A stretch of 64,000 bases of DNA from Streptomyces exfoliatus (GCF_000725545.1 NZ_JNZP01000014.1:1-64000); one strand, 5' to 3'; shown: positions 45,383 to 53,797, numbered from the stretch's first letter. Notes: a model not told the origin generated them from the sequence alone. Numbers and translations: made by a program.

Positions 45383-46150
45383 CTAAAGCGCCGTCAGCAC
45401 GCGCGGGCCCTCATCGGTGATCGCCACCGTGTGCTCCGCGTGCGCGGCGCGCGAGCCGTCGAGCGTGCGGATCGTCCAGCCGTCGCGTGCCGTGTAGTGG
45501 TCGTCCGTCCCGCCCCCGATGAGCATCGGTTCGATCGCGAGCACCATCCCGTGGCGGAGCTTCATGCCCCGGCCCGGGCGTCCCTCGTTCGGGACGCCCG
45601 GGTCCTCGTGCATCGCGCGGCCGATGCCGTGGCCGCCGAATCCGTCCGGGACGCCGTATCCGGCGGCGCGGCAGACCCGGCCGATCGCGTGCGCGATGTC
45701 GCCGATGCGGTTGCCGACGACGGCCGCCGCGATGCCCGCCTCCAGGGCGTCCTCCGCCGCGGCGATCAGCCGGGTGTCCTCCGGCCGGGCCGGGCCGACC
45801 GTGAAGCTGACGGCCGCGTCGCCCGCCCAGCCGCCGAGCAGCGCCCCGCAGTCCGCCGAGACCAGGTCTCCCGGGGCCAGCGCGGTGTCGTCCGGGATGC
45901 CGTGCACGATCGCGTCGTTGACCGACACGCACACGACCGCGGGGAACGGGACCGGTGCCCACTCCGGGCGGTAGCCCAGGAAGGGGGAGCCGGCGCCCGC
46001 GGCGGCCAGCACCTCCCGCGCGGCCCGGTCCAGCTCCGTCAGCTTCACGCCGGGCGCAGCTTTCTCCCGTACGGCCGCGAGGGCACGAGCCACCACCCGT
46101 CCCGCTTCACGCATGGCCGTCAGGTTCTCGTTCGTCTTGATCTCCACCAT
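45383..46150 (-). CDS. map: methionine aminopeptidase type I
   Basis: A 255-aa dimetal peptidase that removes initiator Met. All five metal ligands are visible: SADCGALLGGWAGDAAVSF (two Asp), GGHGIGRAMHEDP (His), IEPMLIGG (Glu) and AHAEHTVAIT (Glu), with the substrate His in DAIVHGIPDD. It lacks the N-terminal zinc extension. It is away from ribosomal genes, so likely a second, regulated copy. TATAGT ends seven bases before ATG 46150, so it appears leaderless. It faces the XRE gene across 32 bp. Confidence 0.94.
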   Translation of the reverse strand: MVEIKTNENLTAMREAGRVVARALAAVREKAAPGVKLTELDRAAREVLAAAGAGSPFLGYRPEWAPVPFPAVVCVSVNDAIVHGIPDDTALAPGDLVSADCGALLGGWAGDAAVSFTVGPARPEDTRLIAAAEDALEAGIAAAVVGNRIGDIAHAIGRVCRAAGYGVPDGFGGHGIGRAMHEDPGVPNEGRPGRGMKLRHGMVLAIEPMLIGGGTDDHYTARDGWTIRTLDGSRAAHAEHTVAITDEGPRVLTAL

Positions 46151-46157
46151 TCCAATT

Positions 46158-46176
46158 ACTATACCGGTATTAGAAT
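46158..46176. promoter_or_regulatory. back-to-back -10 elements with palindrome
   Basis: ATACCGGTAT (46161-46170) is a perfect palindrome. The map -10 TATAGT (minus strand, 46158-46163) overlaps its left end, and the XRE -10 TAGAAT (46171-46176) abuts its right end. Arms CCACCATTC (46144-46152) and GAATGGTGG (46173-46181) enclose it. A bound XRE protein would block both promoters. Confidence 0.6.
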
Positions 46177-46182
46177 GGTGGC

Positions 46183-46434
46183 ATGGTGCGTACACCCCTG
46201 ACCCCCGAAGAGCGCGAGCGCGGCGAGCGCCTGGGCCTGTTCCTGCGCGAGGCGCGCGGCGAGCGGTCCATGGTCGAGATCGCCGCCGCGGCCGGCCTGT
46301 CCGCCGAGACCCTGCGCAAGATCGAGACCGGCCGGGCGCCCACCCCGGCGTTCTTCACCGTCGCGGCCCTCGCCGGGGTCCTCGGCCTGTCCATGGACGA
46401 GCTGGTCGTCCGGTGCGCGCTCGTGCCCGTCTGA
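46183..46434 (+). CDS. small XRE-family HTH regulator
   Basis: An 83-aa protein that is little more than one HTH domain: GLFLREARGERSMVEIAAAA, GLSAETLRKIETGRAPTPAF, FTVAALAGVLGLSMDELV. TAGAAT ends six bases before ATG 46183, suggesting a leaderless mRNA. It is divergent from map and likely controls itself and map through the palindrome between them. Confidence 0.9.
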   Translation: MVRTPLTPEERERGERLGLFLREARGERSMVEIAAAAGLSAETLRKIETGRAPTPAFFTVAALAGVLGLSMDELVVRCALVPV

Positions 46435-46480
46435 GGCCCGGGACTCGGCCGCCGGCCGTCCCCCGCATAGGCTCCCGGGC

Positions 46481-46864
46481 ATGATGCCCGAAGAGCTGCG
46501 GCGCGGCCGCTACGTCAGTCTGACCACCTACCGCAAGAACGGCACGGGGGTCGCGACACCCGTCTGGTACGCGGTGGACGGCGCCGAACTGTACGCCTGG
46601 ACCCGCACCGACTCCTGGAAGGTCAAGCGCCTGCGGAACGACCCGCGGGTCGAGGCCGCCGTCTGTGACCTGCGGGGGAACGTCGCCGAGGGCGCCGAGC
46701 GCTTCACCGGCGAGGGGCGGCTCGTGGAGGGCGACGAGCTGCGCCGGATCCGGCGGCTGCTCTCGCGCAAGTACACGTGGCAGTTCTGGCTGACCGACGT
46801 CCCGGCCATGCTCGTCCGGTTCGGGAAGCGCCCCCACACCGGGATCGTCGTGACCTTCGGGTGA
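46481..46864 (+). CDS. PPOX-class F420-dependent oxidoreductase
   Basis: A 127-aa split-barrel flavoprotein: YVSLTTYRKNGTGVATPVWY, LYAWTRTDSWKVKRLRNDPR and FTGEGRLVEGDELRRIRRLL. The family uses F420H2 or FMN to reduce small molecules; the substrate is unknown. TAGGCT ends seven bases before ATG 46481, so it is probably leaderless. It lies 46 bp after the XRE gene. Confidence 0.88.
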   Translation: MMPEELRRGRYVSLTTYRKNGTGVATPVWYAVDGAELYAWTRTDSWKVKRLRNDPRVEAAVCDLRGNVAEGAERFTGEGRLVEGDELRRIRRLLSRKYTWQFWLTDVPAMLVRFGKRPHTGIVVTFG

Positions 46865-46978
46865 ATCGCGCGGACGGACCCTGGAGGAAAACGGTCCGTA
46901 GTCGTTCCGTAACACGACTGCGGTCCAATACCCGCGGACCGGAAGGTTCCAGTCGACGGCGGGGCAGGTGCGTATCGC

Positions 46979-48307
46979 ATGACGGTCTATCAACACCCGG
47001 TGGAGGTCGCCACCTTCACGGGCTGGCTGGCGGAGCTCATGGGTCGCGTCCCGTCGGGAGCCGGCTGGCACGGAGTGTTCGCCGAACGCGACCCCGAGGG
47101 GCTCCGGGCCTGCTTCGCCGGGGCGGAGATCCTTCCCTGGGACGTCGTCGAGTCCCTCCTGCAGGACGCCGGAGAGCCGGCCGACGGACCGCTCGCCCTC
47201 CGGGGCCGGGCGCTGTACGCGGCGGCCACCGACGCCCACGACCGCCGGCCCGGCGGAGCGGCGGCGCTCACCGAACGCCGGGAACTCATGGAACGCGAGC
47301 GCCGGTACGCCGAGTCCCGGGCGCGCGAGCTGGGCGACCGGTTCCGCGCGAACCCGGCGCCGGGCCCCGAAGAGGCCGCCCGGCTCGAACACGACCTCGC
47401 CTGGACGCGGGACGACCACGCGCGAGCGGCGGCCCGTGTGGCGGATCTGACGGCCCGCCTGAGACGCCTGGGGGAGCCGGGTGCTCCCGCACCGGGTGCT
47501 CCTGCATCGGGTGCGGGAGCACCCGGACGTGACGCCCTGGGCGGCGCGGGCGCCTCGCACCGGGAGGGCCTCCCCGCCAAGGCCAGGCGGCGCCCCCGCG
47601 GCGCGCGGTACGCCTGGCTGGAGGGCGAGGCCGAGGACCAGGGGCCGGTGGCCACGCCCGTCCCCGAGGCGGTACTCCCGACCGGGAGTGCGGCGCCCCG
47701 GGGGGCCCGGTTCGGCGGCGCCGCCGCGCCCGAGCGGCCGGCCGGCGCGGTCCTGACCCCGGAGGTCGACCCCGCCGAAGCCGCCCGCGCCGCCGCCAAC
47801 GCGGTCTACGCCCTGCAGCGGCTCCGGGCCCAGGGCCGCAGCGGCGAGGCCCACGCGCTGCTCTGCGAGGCGCTCAACGGGCCGCCCGCCAGGCTGCCGG
47901 CCCTCGCGGGCGAGCTGCACAGGGCCGGACTCGGCGCCGACTGGACCGTCCTCCTCTGGGAGGCGGCCTCGCTGCCCCCCGGCCGTCTCGCCGCCGTCGC
48001 CGGAGTACTCGCCGACGCCGGCCGGACGTCCGACTGCGAGCAGCTCCTCCGGCAGGGCGTGGCGCGACCGGTGGAGGAACTCGCCGGAGCGTGCGCCGCC
48101 CTGCGCGCGGAGGGCCACCACGGCGAGGCGCACGCGCTGCTCACCGCCTTCGTGCGGGTCAGGACGCCCGAGGACGCGGCCCGCCTCGCGGGCGAGGATC
48201 CGCGCGGCCTCGTCCCCCGGCTCCTCGAAGCCGCTCGCGCCGTGTCCGCGGCCCGCGAGCGCGACCTCGTCCACGCCCTGCGCGTGGCGGGCCTCGCCGG
48301 CATCTGA
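46979..48307 (+). CDS. Ala/Arg-rich helical hypothetical protein
   Basis: A 442-aa protein in three parts. An N-terminal helical region has TLTERRELMERERRYAESRA-like coiled coil near residues 95-160. A Pro/Ala/Gly-rich linker covers about residues 165-260. The C-terminal helical repeats are like AHALLCEALNGPPARLPALA and AHALLTAFVRVRTPEDAARL. The linker DNA holds a long inverted repeat. No family is recognised; it resembles Streptomyces proteins with pentatricopeptide-like tails. Confidence 0.75.
   Translation: MTVYQHPVEVATFTGWLAELMGRVPSGAGWHGVFAERDPEGLRACFAGAEILPWDVVESLLQDAGEPADGPLALRGRALYAAATDAHDRRPGGAAALTERRELMERERRYAESRARELGDRFRANPAPGPEEAARLEHDLAWTRDDHARAAARVADLTARLRRLGEPGAPAPGAPASGAGAPGRDALGGAGASHREGLPAKARRRPRGARYAWLEGEAEDQGPVATPVPEAVLPTGSAAPRGARFGGAAAPERPAGAVLTPEVDPAEAARAAANAVYALQRLRAQGRSGEAHALLCEALNGPPARLPALAGELHRAGLGADWTVLLWEAASLPPGRLAAVAGVLADAGRTSDCEQLLRQGVARPVEELAGACAALRAEGHHGEAHALLTAFVRVRTPEDAARLAGEDPRGLVPRLLEAARAVSAARERDLVHALRVAGLAGI
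47477..47526. repeat. 17-bp inverted repeat inside a coding linker
   Basis: Arms 47477-47493 and 47510-47526 are perfectly complementary over 17 bp with a 16-nt loop. They encode part of the Ala/Pro/Gly linker of the hypothetical protein. Confidence 0.9.
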
Positions 48308-48357
48308 GGCCGTGCCGCCCCACGCCCTCGCCGGCGTCTGAGGCCGTACCGCCCCAC
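48293..48357 (+). repeat. 31-bp tandem repeat over the stop codon
   Basis: 48293-48323 and 48327-48357 differ at two positions (period 34 bp). The first copy includes the last codons and TGA of the hypothetical gene. A degenerate third piece (GGCCGCCTGAGGCCG) follows. Confidence 0.85.
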
Positions 48358-48386
48358 TCGGCGGCCGCCTGAGGCCGCCTTCCCGC

Positions 48387-48425
48387 ACGTGTCCGTCCTT
48401 GCCCGTACGTGTCGGTACGTGTCCG
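48387..48425. promoter_or_regulatory. three helically phased ACGTGTC boxes
   Basis: ACGTGTCCG at 48387, ACGTGTCGG at 48407 and ACGTGTCCG at 48417: starts 20 and 10 bp apart, on one face of the helix. They lie 150-190 bp upstream of the pyrimidine operon, a layout suited to an activator. Confidence 0.5.
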
Positions 48426-48516
48426 ACGTGGACCACTCGGGTATGAAACATGATCGACCCGGCCGCTTCACGGCGGCGGTCTTGCTCCGCGGTGTGACGG
48501 GGCTTACGTTCTCCTC

Positions 48517-48542
48517 CTACGCATCGCGTCTACGTGCGTAGA
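48517..48542. promoter_or_regulatory. inverted repeats upstream of beta-ureidopropionase
   Basis: CTACGCA (48517-48523) pairs with TGCGTAG (48535-48541). The inner palindrome TCTACGTGCGTAGA (48529-48542) shares the right arm. The site ends 33 bp before the start codon, close to the expected transcription start, and is a likely operator. Confidence 0.55.
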
Positions 48543-48574
48543 GGCTCTCTGACGCCGTGCCGAAGGAGCAGCTC

Positions 48575-49417
48575 ATGACCGACGTCGTACGCGCCGCGCT
48601 CGTCCAGGCGACCTGGACGGGCGACACCGAATCCATGATCGCCAAACACGAGGAGCACGCCAGGGAGGCCGCCCGCCAGGGAGCGAAGGTGATCGGCTTC
48701 CAGGAGGTGTTCAACGCCCCCTACTTCTGCCAGGTCCAGGAGCCCGAGCACTACCGCTGGGCCGAGCCCGTCCCCGACGGCCCGACCGTGCGCCGGATGC
48801 GGGACCTCGCCCGGGAGACCGGCATGGTGATCGTGGTGCCCGTCTTCGAGATCGAGAGCGAGGGCTTCTACTACAACACCGCCGCCGTGATCGACGCCGA
48901 CGGCACGTACCTCGGCAAGTACCGCAAGCACCACATCCCCCAGGTCAAGGGCTTCTGGGAGAAGTACTACTTCCGCCCGGGCAACGCCGGCTGGCCGGTC
49001 TTCGACACCGCCGTCGGCAAGGTCGGCGTCTACATCTGCTACGACCGTCACTTCCCGGAGGGGTGGCGCCAACTCGGCCTCAATGGCGCTCAGTTGGTCT
49101 ACAACCCGTCCGCCACCCACCGCGGACTCTCCTCCCACCTCTGGCAGCTGGAACAGCCGGCCGCGGCCGTCGCCAACGAGTACTTCGTCGCCGCCATCAA
49201 CCGCGTCGGCGTCGAGGAGTACGGCGACAACGACTTCTACGGCACCAGCTACTTCGTCGACCCGCGCGGCAAGTTCGTCGGCGACGTCGCCTCCGACAAG
49301 ACCGAGGAACTCGTCGTCCGCGACCTCGACTTCGGCCTCATCGAGCAGGTGCGCCAGCAGTGGGCCTTCTACCGGGACCGCCGCCCCGACGCGTACGACG
49401 GGCTGGTGAGCCCGTGA
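48575..49417 (+). CDS. beta-ureidopropionase / N-carbamoyl amidohydrolase
   Basis: A 280-aa nitrilase-superfamily enzyme. The catalytic triad is visible: Glu in GFQEVFNAPYF, Lys in KYRKHHIPQ and Cys in VGVYICYDRHFPEG. It hydrolyses N-carbamoyl-beta-alanine or related ureido acids to the amino acid, CO2 and NH3, the last step of reductive pyrimidine breakdown. ATG 48575 follows AAGGAG by six bases; GTG 48557 is too early. First gene of the operon; GTGA overlap with the aminotransferase. Confidence 0.92.
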   Translation: MTDVVRAALVQATWTGDTESMIAKHEEHAREAARQGAKVIGFQEVFNAPYFCQVQEPEHYRWAEPVPDGPTVRRMRDLARETGMVIVVPVFEIESEGFYYNTAAVIDADGTYLGKYRKHHIPQVKGFWEKYYFRPGNAGWPVFDTAVGKVGVYICYDRHFPEGWRQLGLNGAQLVYNPSATHRGLSSHLWQLEQPAAAVANEYFVAAINRVGVEEYGDNDFYGTSYFVDPRGKFVGDVASDKTEELVVRDLDFGLIEQVRQQWAFYRDRRPDAYDGLVSP

Positions 49418-50694
49418 GCAGCCTCCACGACCGGCACAAGGCCGTCATCCCCGACTGGGTCGCCCTCTACTACCGGGACCCGATCGAGATCACCCACGGC
49501 GAGGGTCGGCACGTCTGGGACGCCGAGGGGCGCAGGTACCTCGACTTCTTCGGCGGCATCCTCACCACCATGACCGCCCACGCCCTGCCCGAGGTCACCA
49601 AGGCCGTCGCCGAGCAGGCCGGACGGATCATCCACTCCTCCACGCTCTACCTCAACCGCCCGATGGTGGAGCTCGCCGAACGGATCGCCGCCCTCTCCGG
49701 CATCCCCGACGCCCGCGTCTTCTTCACCACCTCCGGCACCGAGGCCAACGACGCGGCGCTGCTCCTCGCCACCGCGTACCGCCGCTCGAACCAGATCCTG
49801 GCCATGCGGAACAGCTACCACGGCCGCTCCTTCTCCACCGTCGGCATCACCGGCAACCGCGCCTGGTCGCCGACCGGCCTCTCCCCGCTGCAGACCCTGT
49901 ACGTGCACGGCGGCGTCCGCACCCGGGGCCCGTACGCGCAGTACACCGACGAGCGGTTCACCGAGGCCTGCGTCGCCGACCTCGAAGACCTCCTCGGCCA
50001 CACCAGGGACGTCGCCGCCCTGATCGCCGAACCGATCCAGGGAGTCGGCGGCTTCACCTCCCCGCCCGACGGCCTGTACGCCGCCTTCCGCCGCGTCCTC
50101 GACCGGCACGGCATCCTGTGGATCTCCGACGAGGTGCAGACCGGCTGGGGCCGCACCGGCGACAACTTCTGGGGCTGGCAGGCCCACGGCCAGGCCGGAC
50201 CGCCCGACATCCTCACCTTCGCCAAGGGCATCGGCAACGGCATGTCCGTCGGCGGTGTCGTCGCCCGGGCTGAGGTCATGAACTGCCTCGACGCCAACTC
50301 CATCTCCACCTTCGGCGGTTCGCCCATCACCATGGCGGCGGGCCTCGCCAACCTCGCGTACCTCCTCGACCACGACCTCCAGGGCAACGCGCGCCGCGTC
50401 GGCGGCCTCCTCATCGAACGCGTACGGGCGGCCTGCGCTGGAGTGGCGGCGGTACGCGAGGTCCGCGGCCGCGGCCTCATGATCGGCATCGAGCTGACCG
50501 AACCGGGCACCGAACGGGCGAACCCTGACGCGGCCGGCGCCGTCCTGGAAGCCGCCAGGGAGAACGGCCTGCTGATCGGCAAGGGCGGCGGCCACAACAC
50601 CAGCACCCTGCGCATCGCCCCACCGCTCTCGCTCACCGTCGCCGAGGCCGAAGAGGGCGCGGCGATCCTCGAACAGGCCCTCGCCGCCCTGTAG
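49414..50694 (+). CDS. class III aminotransferase (beta-alanine type)
   Basis: A 426-aa PLP enzyme with TTSGTEANDAALLLAT, SYHGRSFSTVG, DEVQTGWGRTGDNFW and the Schiff-base Lys in TFAKGIGNGMSVGG. In this context it probably removes the amino group from beta-alanine or 3-aminoisobutyrate made by the preceding enzyme. GTG 49414 overlaps the upstream stop; the longer frame from 49063 runs inside the amidohydrolase gene. Its TAG stop is the first three bases of the 32-bp palindrome. Confidence 0.92.
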   Translation: MSSLHDRHKAVIPDWVALYYRDPIEITHGEGRHVWDAEGRRYLDFFGGILTTMTAHALPEVTKAVAEQAGRIIHSSTLYLNRPMVELAERIAALSGIPDARVFFTTSGTEANDAALLLATAYRRSNQILAMRNSYHGRSFSTVGITGNRAWSPTGLSPLQTLYVHGGVRTRGPYAQYTDERFTEACVADLEDLLGHTRDVAALIAEPIQGVGGFTSPPDGLYAAFRRVLDRHGILWISDEVQTGWGRTGDNFWGWQAHGQAGPPDILTFAKGIGNGMSVGGVVARAEVMNCLDANSISTFGGSPITMAAGLANLAYLLDHDLQGNARRVGGLLIERVRAACAGVAAVREVRGRGLMIGIELTEPGTERANPDAAGAVLEAARENGLLIGKGGGHNTSTLRIAPPLSLTVAEAEEGAAILEQALAAL

Positions 50695-50723
50695 GGGGTG
50701 TCTTGTCGACAAGACACCCCCTA
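50692..50723. promoter_or_regulatory. 32-bp perfect palindrome between aminotransferase and dihydropyrimidinase
   Basis: Left half TAGGGGGTGTCTTGTC is followed directly by its exact reverse complement. It starts at the aminotransferase stop and ends 29 bp before the dihydropyrimidinase start. As RNA it folds into a 13-14-bp hairpin with a tiny loop; as DNA it may be a dimer-binding site. A polarity element inside the operon is likely. Confidence 0.8.
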
Positions 50724-50752
50724 GTTCCCGCTCCTCAAGCAGGGAGAGTCCC

Positions 50753-52156
50753 GTGAGCACCCGTACCGTCATCCGGGGCGGCCTCGTCGTCACCGCCGCC
50801 GACGAACTGCACGCCGACGTGCTGATCGAGGACGGCCGTGTGGTCGCCCTCGCGGCCCACGGCTCGGACGTGGCGGCCGGCTGGACCGCCGACCGCACCC
50901 TCGACGCCACCGACCGCTACGTGCTGCCCGGCGGCGTCGACGCCCACACCCACATGGAACTGCCCTTCGGCGGCACCTCCGCCTCGGACACCTTCGAGAC
51001 CGGCACCCGCGCCGCCGCCTGGGGCGGTACCACCACCATCGTCGACTTCGCCGTCCAGACCGTCGGCCAGGCCCTGCGCGAAGGCCTCGACACCTGGTAC
51101 GCCAAGGCCGACGGCAACTGCGCGATCGACTACGCCTTCCACATGATCCTCTCCGACGTCAACGAGCACACGCTCAAGGAGATGGACTGGCTCGTCCAGG
51201 AGGGCATCACCTCCTTCAAGCTCTTCATGGCCTACCCCGGCGTCTTCTACAGCGACGACGGCCGGATCCTGCGCGCCATGCAACGCTCCGCCGACAACGG
51301 CGGCCTGATCATGATGCACGCCGAGAACGGCATCGCCATCGACGTCCTCGTCGAACAGGCCCTGGCCCGCGGCGAGACCGACCCCCGCTACCACGGGGAG
51401 GTCCGCAAGGCCCTCCTGGAGGCCGAGGCCACCCACCGGGCGATCCAGCTCGCCCGGGTCGCCGGCGCGCCGCTGTACGTCGTCCACGTCTCGGCGGAGG
51501 AGGCCGTCGCCGAGATCACCACCGCCCGCGACAAGGGGCTCCCCGTCTTCGGCGAGACCTGTCCCCAGTACCTCTTCCTCTCCACCGACAACCTCGCCGA
51601 GCCGGGCTTCGAGGGCGCCAAGTACGTGTGCTCGACCCCGCTTCGCCCCAAGGAGCACCAGGCCGCGCTGTGGCGGGGGCTGCGGACCAACGACCTCCAG
51701 GTGGTCTCCACGGACCACTGCCCGTTCTGTTTCACGGGCCAGAAGGAACTGGGCCGGGGCGACTTCTCGAAGATCCCCAACGGCCTCCCGGGCGTCGAGA
51801 ACCGGATGGACCTTCTCCACCAGGCGGTGGTGGACGGGCACATCTCACGGCGCCGGTGGATCGAGATCGCCTGCGCCACCCCGGCCCGGATGTTCGGCAT
51901 GTATCCGCAGAAGGGGACCATCGCGCCGGGCGCGGACGCGGACATCGTCATCTACGACCCGCACACCACCCAGACCCTGTCGGCCGCGACGCACCACATG
52001 AACGTCGACTACTCGGCGTACGAGGGGAGGACCGTCACCGGGCAGGTCGAGACGGTGCTCTCCCGGGGCGAGACGGTCATCGACCGGCGCGAGTACGTCG
52101 GCCGCGCCGGCCACGGCACCTTCGTACCGCGCTCCACCTGCCAGTACCTCGACTGA
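50753..52156 (+). CDS. hydA: dihydropyrimidinase / hydantoinase
   Basis: A 467-aa cyclic amidohydrolase. Metal-site pieces are DAHTHMELPFGG (HxH), SFKLFMAY with the carboxylated Lys, MMHAEN, YVVHVSAEE and STDHCPF (Asp). It opens dihydrouracil, dihydrothymine or hydantoins to N-carbamoyl amino acids, the substrate of the first operon gene. GTG 50753 follows GGGAGAG. It is separated from the aminotransferase by the palindrome but on the same strand. Confidence 0.94.
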   Translation: MSTRTVIRGGLVVTAADELHADVLIEDGRVVALAAHGSDVAAGWTADRTLDATDRYVLPGGVDAHTHMELPFGGTSASDTFETGTRAAAWGGTTTIVDFAVQTVGQALREGLDTWYAKADGNCAIDYAFHMILSDVNEHTLKEMDWLVQEGITSFKLFMAYPGVFYSDDGRILRAMQRSADNGGLIMMHAENGIAIDVLVEQALARGETDPRYHGEVRKALLEAEATHRAIQLARVAGAPLYVVHVSAEEAVAEITTARDKGLPVFGETCPQYLFLSTDNLAEPGFEGAKYVCSTPLRPKEHQAALWRGLRTNDLQVVSTDHCPFCFTGQKELGRGDFSKIPNGLPGVENRMDLLHQAVVDGHISRRRWIEIACATPARMFGMYPQKGTIAPGADADIVIYDPHTTQTLSAATHHMNVDYSAYEGRTVTGQVETVLSRGETVIDRREYVGRAGHGTFVPRSTCQYLD

Positions 52157-52183
52157 ACCGATCCTCGAACCAGGAGGCCCCGC

Positions 52184-53197
52184 ATGGACTTCGGACTCGT
52201 CCTGCAGACCGACCCGCCCGCCTCGCAGGTCGTCGGGCTGATGCGCCGGGCGGAGCGCAACGGCTTCCGCTACGGATGGACCTTCGACTCCGCCGTCCTC
52301 TGGCAGGAACCCTTCGTCGTCTACAGCCAGATCCTGGAGCACACCACCAAGCTGCACGTCGGCCCGATGGTGACGAATCCGGGGACGCGGACGTGGGAGG
52401 TGACGGCCTCCACGTTCGCCACGCTCAACGACATGTTCGGCAACCGCACCGTCTGCGGCATCGGCCGTGGTGACTCCGCGATGCGCGTCGCCGGCCGCAG
52501 GCCCAACACCCTGGCCCGGCTCGGCGAGGCCATCGACGTCATCCGCGACCTCGCCGAGGGCCGGGAGGCGGTGGTCGACGGCAGCCCGATCCGCATCCCG
52601 TGGATCAAGGACGGGAAGCTGCCGGTGTGGATGGCGGCGTACGGTCCCAAGGCCCTCGCCCTCGCCGGGCAGAAGGCCGACGGCTTCATCCTCCAGCTCG
52701 CCGACCCGTTCCTGACCGAGTGGATGGTCAAGGCCGTCCGGCAGGCCGCCACCGACGCGGGCCGCGACCCCTCGTCGATCACCGTCTGCGTCGCCGCACC
52801 CGCGTACGTGACGGCCGACGACTCGCCGGAGGCCCTGGCGCACGCCCGGGACCAGTGCCGCTGGTTCGGTGGCATGGTCGGCAACCACGTCGCCGACCTG
52901 GTCGCCAAGTACGGCGAGCACTCCGACATGGTCCCGGAGGCGCTCACCGCGTACATCAAGGACCGGCACGGCTACGACTACTCCCACCACGGCCGCGCCG
53001 ACAACCCCGACACCGCCTTCGTCCCCGACGAGATCGTCGACCGCTTCTGCCTCCTCGGCCCCGCCGAGGCCCACATCGAGAAGCTGCGCCGCCTCAAGGA
53101 CCTGGGCGTCGACCAGTTCGCCGTGTACGCGATGCACGACAACCGCGAGGGCACCATCGACGCCTACGGCTCCGACATCATCCCGGGGCTCGGCTGA
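52184..53197 (+). CDS. LLM-class F420-dependent oxidoreductase
   Basis: A 337-aa luciferase-like flavin/deazaflavin enzyme: MDFGLVLQTDPPASQVVGLM, GYRYGWTF-like strand, GPMVTNPGTRTWEVTAST, CGIGRGDSAMRVAGRRPNTL and WMAAYGPKALALAGQKADGF. It resembles the CPS_4043-type F420 family that accompanies hydantoinase genes. No dihydropyrimidine dehydrogenase is present, so it could perform the ring redox step or process a related ring. AGGAGG precedes ATG 52184, and it lies 27 bp after hydA. The reaction is inferred. Confidence 0.88.
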   Translation: MDFGLVLQTDPPASQVVGLMRRAERNGFRYGWTFDSAVLWQEPFVVYSQILEHTTKLHVGPMVTNPGTRTWEVTASTFATLNDMFGNRTVCGIGRGDSAMRVAGRRPNTLARLGEAIDVIRDLAEGREAVVDGSPIRIPWIKDGKLPVWMAAYGPKALALAGQKADGFILQLADPFLTEWMVKAVRQAATDAGRDPSSITVCVAAPAYVTADDSPEALAHARDQCRWFGGMVGNHVADLVAKYGEHSDMVPEALTAYIKDRHGYDYSHHGRADNPDTAFVPDEIVDRFCLLGPAEAHIEKLRRLKDLGVDQFAVYAMHDNREGTIDAYGSDIIPGLG

Positions 53198-53242
53198 CGA
53201 AGCCGCGGGGCGCGGGTTCCCGCGCGGGGCGGCACAGCACCG

Positions 53243-53797
53243 TCAGGAATCCAGTACCTCCACGTGGTCGCCGACCGCGACCACCAGGATCCGCGAGCCC
53301 GCCTCGGTGGAGCGCCAGCGGTGCCGGACGCCTCCGGACAGCACCAGTGTGTCCCCGCGGCCCAGCCGGTGGACGCGGCCGTCGGCCTCCACCTCCACCG
53401 AGCCGTCCGCCACGTACATCAGCTCGTCGTTCCGGTGCCGGAACTCGCGGTCCGCCTCGTGCACGCCGACGAACTCCAGCGCGTGCAGCTGATGGCGGCC
53501 GCGCACCACCGGGCGGATCCCGGCCTCCCGGACGAGGCCGCTGTCGTCGCCGGCGCGCACGACGTCGACCGTGCGCGTCTCGTCGGAGGCCGCGAGCAGC
53601 TGCACCGCCGTCGTGCCGAGTGCGTCCGCGATCCGCTGCAGCGACCGCATGCTGGGCCGCGCCCGGTCGTTCTCGATCTGGCTGAGGAACGGGGAGGAGA
53701 GCCCGCTGCGCCCCGCCATCTCGGCGAGCGTCAGGTCGAGCGCCCTGCGTCGGCGGCGTACGGCAGCGCCTACCCGCGGTGTGTCGGCGGCCTCCAT
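53243..53797 (-). CDS. XRE-cupin transcriptional regulator
   Basis: A 184-aa regulator. An N-terminal HTH (RRRRRALDLTLAEMAGRSGL, SSPFLSQIENDRARPSMRSL) is followed by a C-terminal cupin barrel that binds the effector (FRHRNDELMYVADGSVEVEA, LGRGDTLVLSGGVRHRWRST). ATG 53797 is set by an AAGGA upstream and the domain start. It sits between the catabolic operon and the ASST/NCS2 unit and is the obvious candidate to sense a pathway compound. Confidence 0.92.
   Translation of the reverse strand: MEAADTPRVGAAVRRRRRALDLTLAEMAGRSGLSSPFLSQIENDRARPSMRSLQRIADALGTTAVQLLAASDETRTVDVVRAGDDSGLVREAGIRPVVRGRHQLHALEFVGVHEADREFRHRNDELMYVADGSVEVEADGRVHRLGRGDTLVLSGGVRHRWRSTEAGSRILVVAVGDHVEVLDS

Noticed and set aside
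52600..53685. 361-aa frame overlapping the LLM gene and the XRE-cupin gene
   Set aside because: It crosses a convergent border and is Arg/Pro-rich shadow text.
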